Origin: Planctomycetota bacterium | Lineage (GTDB): Bacteria; Planctomycetota; Planctomycetia; Isosphaerales; Isosphaeraceae | Direction: 5' to 3' | Length of the DNA: 35,041 nucleotides | NCBI GenBank assembly: GCA_021777845.1 | Contig: JAJYDB010000011.1 | Coordinates: 1 to 35,041 of the forward strand | Notes under the pieces: generated by a model | Databases searched by the model: none | The model's input: only the letters and a program-made list of their open reading frames with translations | Told to the model about the DNA's origin: nothing | Shown: positions 32,301 through 35,041 of the stretch, one piece after another | Layout: each line of letters begins with the position of its first letter | Position numbering within the stretch: position 1 is the first letter of the stretch | Position numbers and translations under genes: made by a program

Positions 32301-34898
32301 TCAATCATCGTCATCCTTGGCCGCGAGTTTGTCCTTCGCGCGGGGAAGGACAAACGCGGCGCGGACGGGCGGCGGCATCGGCGAGCCGGCTCCCTTCACC
32401 GACTTCCAGATGATCTCGTTGAGCACGAGGTCGTCGGCGCGGTCTTCCTGTTCGAGGTCGAGTTTCTTGGACGCCTCGGCGCCCCAGGCGGAGGCGGTGT
32501 TGAGGGCGCTCAAACTCACGCGCGCCGGTTTGCAAGCGTAGGGCGCAAGGTCCGGAGTGGAGGTGAAACTCTCCCACATGGGTCGCGCGGCGGCGTCGAA
32601 CTGGCTGAGCGGCTCGAGGCCGAGGATGAGGCCGATCGTACGCAGCATTGACGAGGTGGAGTAGAGCGTCGAGTCTAGCTTGCCTTTTTTAGTGTAGGGA
32701 CTGATCGCAAGCGCGACCGTCCGGTGCGCGTCGACGTGATCCGAGCCGTTCTGCGCGTCGTCCTCGACCACGAAAATCGCGATTTTCGGCCAGAATTTGC
32801 TCTTCGAGAGCCCTTCGACGATGCGGCCGAGCGCGAGGTCGTTGTCGGCGACGTAGGCCGTCGGCGTCGGTTTGCCGGGCGAGGTTCCAGCGGTGTGATC
32901 GTTCGGGAGGTGGATCGTGATCAGCCTCGGCAGCTCGCCCCTCTTTTCGAATTCGGCGAGTTCGGCGAGGAAGCGGTCGGCGCGCTTGACGTCGGGATAA
33001 TCCATGTCGAACGACCTGAACTTCGGGTCGAAGTGCCCTTGCAGGACGGGCAGTTTGGTGGTCGCGGGCCCCTCGCCGTCCTCGGGGCTGTGGACGAATT
33101 CGCCGTAGCTGCGATAGGTCAGGCCCTTCGCGGCGGCTCGATCCCAGAGGTAGCCGTCGGTCGGCCGCGCGATCTTGAGCATGTTCCCTTCGGCGGGATA
33201 GGGAACGCGGCGGTCGCCTCGGTAGCCGAGCGGCCAGATACGCTCGACGAAGTCGGAGGCATAGGCGCCCATCGTCCACTCGTGGCCGTCGGCGCTGACT
33301 TCGCCGTCGACGTAAAAGTTGTCGAGCAGCACGAATTCGTTCGCGAGCGCGTGGTGGTTGGGCGTTACTTCCTCGGGAAAGAGGCAGAGGGCCTTCTCGC
33401 CGTTGCCGCGCGGCAGATCGCCGAAGACTTGGTCGTACGTCCGGTTCTCCTTAATGATATAAACGACGTGTTGGATGGGGCTTGCGTCGCCGACCCTGGA
33501 AGGAATCGGGCCTCCGGCGGGTCCGACGCGATCCTTCGAGGCCCGCAGCGGGCTGCATTCGTACACGGTTTTCGTGAACGCCGCCATTTCCTTCGCGGAG
33601 GGCATCCGCAGGGTCGCGAGCGTCCCTTCATAAAGCCCGCCGATGTACTCGCGGATGCCGCCGCCGCGTCCGACCAGCGGATTCGGACCGTCGCGGTTCG
33701 CTTTCGAGGTCCCTCCCTTGCCGTTCAGCGTCCAGAGCGTTTTGCCGTCGCGCGCAACCCGCACCGCGGTGGGATACCAGCCCGAGGGGATGAATCCGAG
33801 CGGGGCGCTCGAGCCTGGTTCCTTCACGTTCACGGCGGCGACGTCGTTCGTGTTCGCGTTTGCGACGAACAGGATCGACTCGTCGGGGGTGAGACTCAGC
33901 GAACTCGGCGTGCAGCCGTTCGGCGCCTGCGGGTCGATCGCGGTGCCGATCGTTTCGAGCGGCTTGCCGGCCGCGGCGTCGAAGACCGAGACGGTGTTCC
34001 GGTTTGCGTTCGCGACGTAGAGGATCTTACCGCCGCGGGCGAGCAGCAGCTCGTTGGGATGGTCCTGAGCAGGCCAGCGGGCGGTCACCTTGCCCGAGTC
34101 GGCGTCGATCACCGCGACCTCGGCGCGCGCCCAAAGGCTGACGTAAACACGACGCCGAGCGTCATCGACGACAACGCCGAACGGATAGGCGTCCTCGCCG
34201 AGCGGCCACTCGCCGACATATTTGCCGGCACCCGCGGTGTCGAATCGCGCAATGGTGTGACTGAACGCGTTCGCGACCCAAAGCGTCCGGCCGTCGTCGC
34301 CGAGCGCCAGTCCCGCGGGCACGCGCTGGCTCTTGACCTGACCACCGAAGCCCGGCATCTGCTCCTTTAAGAACTCGGCGCGGTTCGGATATGCAAAGGT
34401 CCGCCGCTTCGAGAGCAACCCGGCCTCGTACTCGAAGCCGTAAACGACATCGTCAAAACCGCCGCCGACGTACAGATGCTTGCCGTCGCGCGACCACGTC
34501 AAACCCGCGAACGCGTGCGGCAACGCATAGCGAGCAACCACGCGACCACTGTCGGCGTGCAGCGTCACCACCTCGTTTTCGCCGTATCCCGCATGCAAGA
34601 CCGCCAGGTAAGGCTCGGTCGGATGCTCCGCGAGCGCGACCGGCATGTCGCCCAGCGCCGTCTGACGCCCCGCCGGCTTCAAAGTCCAGCCGTTCGGCAG
34701 CAACACACTCCCGGCGCGATCCAAACCCGGCCAAGTCGGCGTCGCCGCCGGTGGGTCGCCCGCGCGCACCCACATCGCGGTCATGTTCATCAAAAGCAAC
34801 GCGACCGCGGCCGAGCCGAACGCAACCCGCCGCACTCTCGTCGTAGTACCGCGCTCAGATCGCGACCACATCCTCACGCCTGCTCGATCTCGACTCAT
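32301..34898 (-). CDS. Exported beta-propeller and phosphoesterase protein
   Basis: An 865-residue protein with an N-terminal signal or membrane anchor (FGSAAVALLLMNMTAMWV). Residues ~50-430 form a YVTN/Lactonase-type beta-propeller, with repeated blades such as GLALGDDGRTLWVANAFSH, KILYVANANRNTVSVFD and ILFVANANTNDVAAVNV. Residues ~475-780 form a phosphoesterase domain of the acid phosphatase/phospholipase C type: IQHVVYIIKENRTYDQVFG, DGHEWTMGAYASDF, LITIHLPNDHTAG and IFVVEDDAQNGSDHVDAHR. Known relatives cleave phosphate esters; the substrate here is unknown. The start is the ATG at 34898, with AGAGG eight bases upstream; a longer frame to 34952 is unlikely. The two-domain fusion is frequent in Planctomycetota and Acidobacteriota. 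Confidence 0.9.
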   Translation of the reverse strand: MSRDRAGVRMWSRSERGTTTRVRRVAFGSAAVALLLMNMTAMWVRAGDPPAATPTWPGLDRAGSVLLPNGWTLKPAGRQTALGDMPVALAEHPTEPYLAVLHAGYGENEVVTLHADSGRVVARYALPHAFAGLTWSRDGKHLYVGGGFDDVVYGFEYEAGLLSKRRTFAYPNRAEFLKEQMPGFGGQVKSQRVPAGLALGDDGRTLWVANAFSHTIARFDTAGAGKYVGEWPLGEDAYPFGVVVDDARRRVYVSLWARAEVAVIDADSGKVTARWPAQDHPNELLLARGGKILYVANANRNTVSVFDAAAGKPLETIGTAIDPQAPNGCTPSSLSLTPDESILFVANANTNDVAAVNVKEPGSSAPLGFIPSGWYPTAVRVARDGKTLWTLNGKGGTSKANRDGPNPLVGRGGGIREYIGGLYEGTLATLRMPSAKEMAAFTKTVYECSPLRASKDRVGPAGGPIPSRVGDASPIQHVVYIIKENRTYDQVFGDLPRGNGEKALCLFPEEVTPNHHALANEFVLLDNFYVDGEVSADGHEWTMGAYASDFVERIWPLGYRGDRRVPYPAEGNMLKIARPTDGYLWDRAAAKGLTYRSYGEFVHSPEDGEGPATTKLPVLQGHFDPKFRSFDMDYPDVKRADRFLAELAEFEKRGELPRLITIHLPNDHTAGTSPGKPTPTAYVADNDLALGRIVEGLSKSKFWPKIAIFVVEDDAQNGSDHVDAHRTVALAISPYTKKGKLDSTLYSTSSMLRTIGLILGLEPLSQFDAAARPMWESFTSTPDLAPYACKPARVSLSALNTASAWGAEASKKLDLEQEDRADDLVLNEIIWKSVKGAGSPMPPPVRAAFVLPRAKDKLAAKDDDD

Positions 34899-35005
34899 CG
34901 CAGCAACCTCTCGAGGAACCGGCGACTCTTCTTCCCCAACGACGCGCGACACGCCCGCGTCGTCACCCGTCTCCTACCGGTCCTACCAGCGGAGCGGCGG
35001 TACCA

Positions 35006-35037
35006 GTGGCGTCTGCGCTGTCGGTGGCGCCTGCGCT
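35006..35037. repeat. Two near-identical 14-base repeats at the window edge
   Basis: GTGGCGTCTGCGCT (35006-35019) and GTGGCGCCTGCGCT (35024-35037) differ at one base, with an 18-base period. CCTACC also occurs twice just before (34976-34995 region). A longer array could continue past the window end. Confidence 0.4.
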
Positions 35038-35041
35038 CCAG

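Noticed and set aside
32033-32353. A 106-residue minus-strand ORF before clpX
   Set aside because: It overlaps the end of the phosphoesterase gene, has no ribosome site and no recognisable sequence.

Overview
The window looks like chromosomal DNA of a GC-rich planctomycete (Planctomycetota). The support is the families present: a DUF1592/1588/1585 cytochrome-like protein next to a DUF1552 protein, a secreted DUF1080 protein, a DUF4214 protein with the N-terminal LESRLVLT-type motif common on planctomycete exported proteins, and a Gfo/Idh/MocA-like protein with a membrane tail. Long empty ORFs antisense to real genes are frequent, as expected at this GC content. I saw no CRISPR array, insertion sequence, integrase or prophage. 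This is mostly housekeeping DNA with some lineage-specific exported proteins.

Layout. 1-3131 (+): a cut-off DUF1592/1588/1585 gene and a DUF1552 gene. 9188-3194 (-): one seven-gene run behind a good promoter: ribF, an EamA transporter, yjbQ, rpmA, obg, coaX and a shortened mnmE-like GTPase. 9316-11307: a membrane-tethered Gfo/Idh/MocA-like protein and a DUF1080 protein, convergent. 11404-11551 (+): a selenocysteine tRNA gene with its own promoter. 16603-11618 (-): bestrophin, eda, cobS, cobU and an exported protein built from two copies of one module. 16729-20970: an acyltransferase (+), then on the minus strand a DUF790/Bax1-type nuclease, an SGNH hydrolase and a small exported protein. 21591-26010 (+): a DUF4214 protein, valS, a bifunctional-nuclease-family gene and tRNA-Ser(UGA). 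26597-31757: queC (-), a CNNM/CorC-type membrane protein (+), a small ribbon-helix-helix-like protein (+), a membrane-anchored tyrosine phosphatase (-) and clpX (-). 32301-34898 (-): an exported beta-propeller/phosphoesterase protein.

Function. The ribF-to-mnmE run joins flavin and CoA synthesis with two translation GTPases and ribosomal protein L27. tRNA-Sec implies that the organism inserts selenocysteine at UGA, although no sel gene or selenoprotein is visible here. cobU and cobS give two late steps of cobalamin assembly; queC belongs to queuosine/7-deazaguanine synthesis.

Most notable points: tRNA-Sec with a bulged D-stem; an MnmE homologue that ends before the catalytic C-terminal Cys motif; a Bax1-like nuclease with no XPB helicase gene beside it; a Gfo/Idh/MocA-like protein lacking the usual Lys motif and ending in two membrane helices; an exactly paired terminator that begins inside queC; and strong hairpins without U-tracts before valS and after clpX. 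Nothing here is clearly a new multi-gene system.
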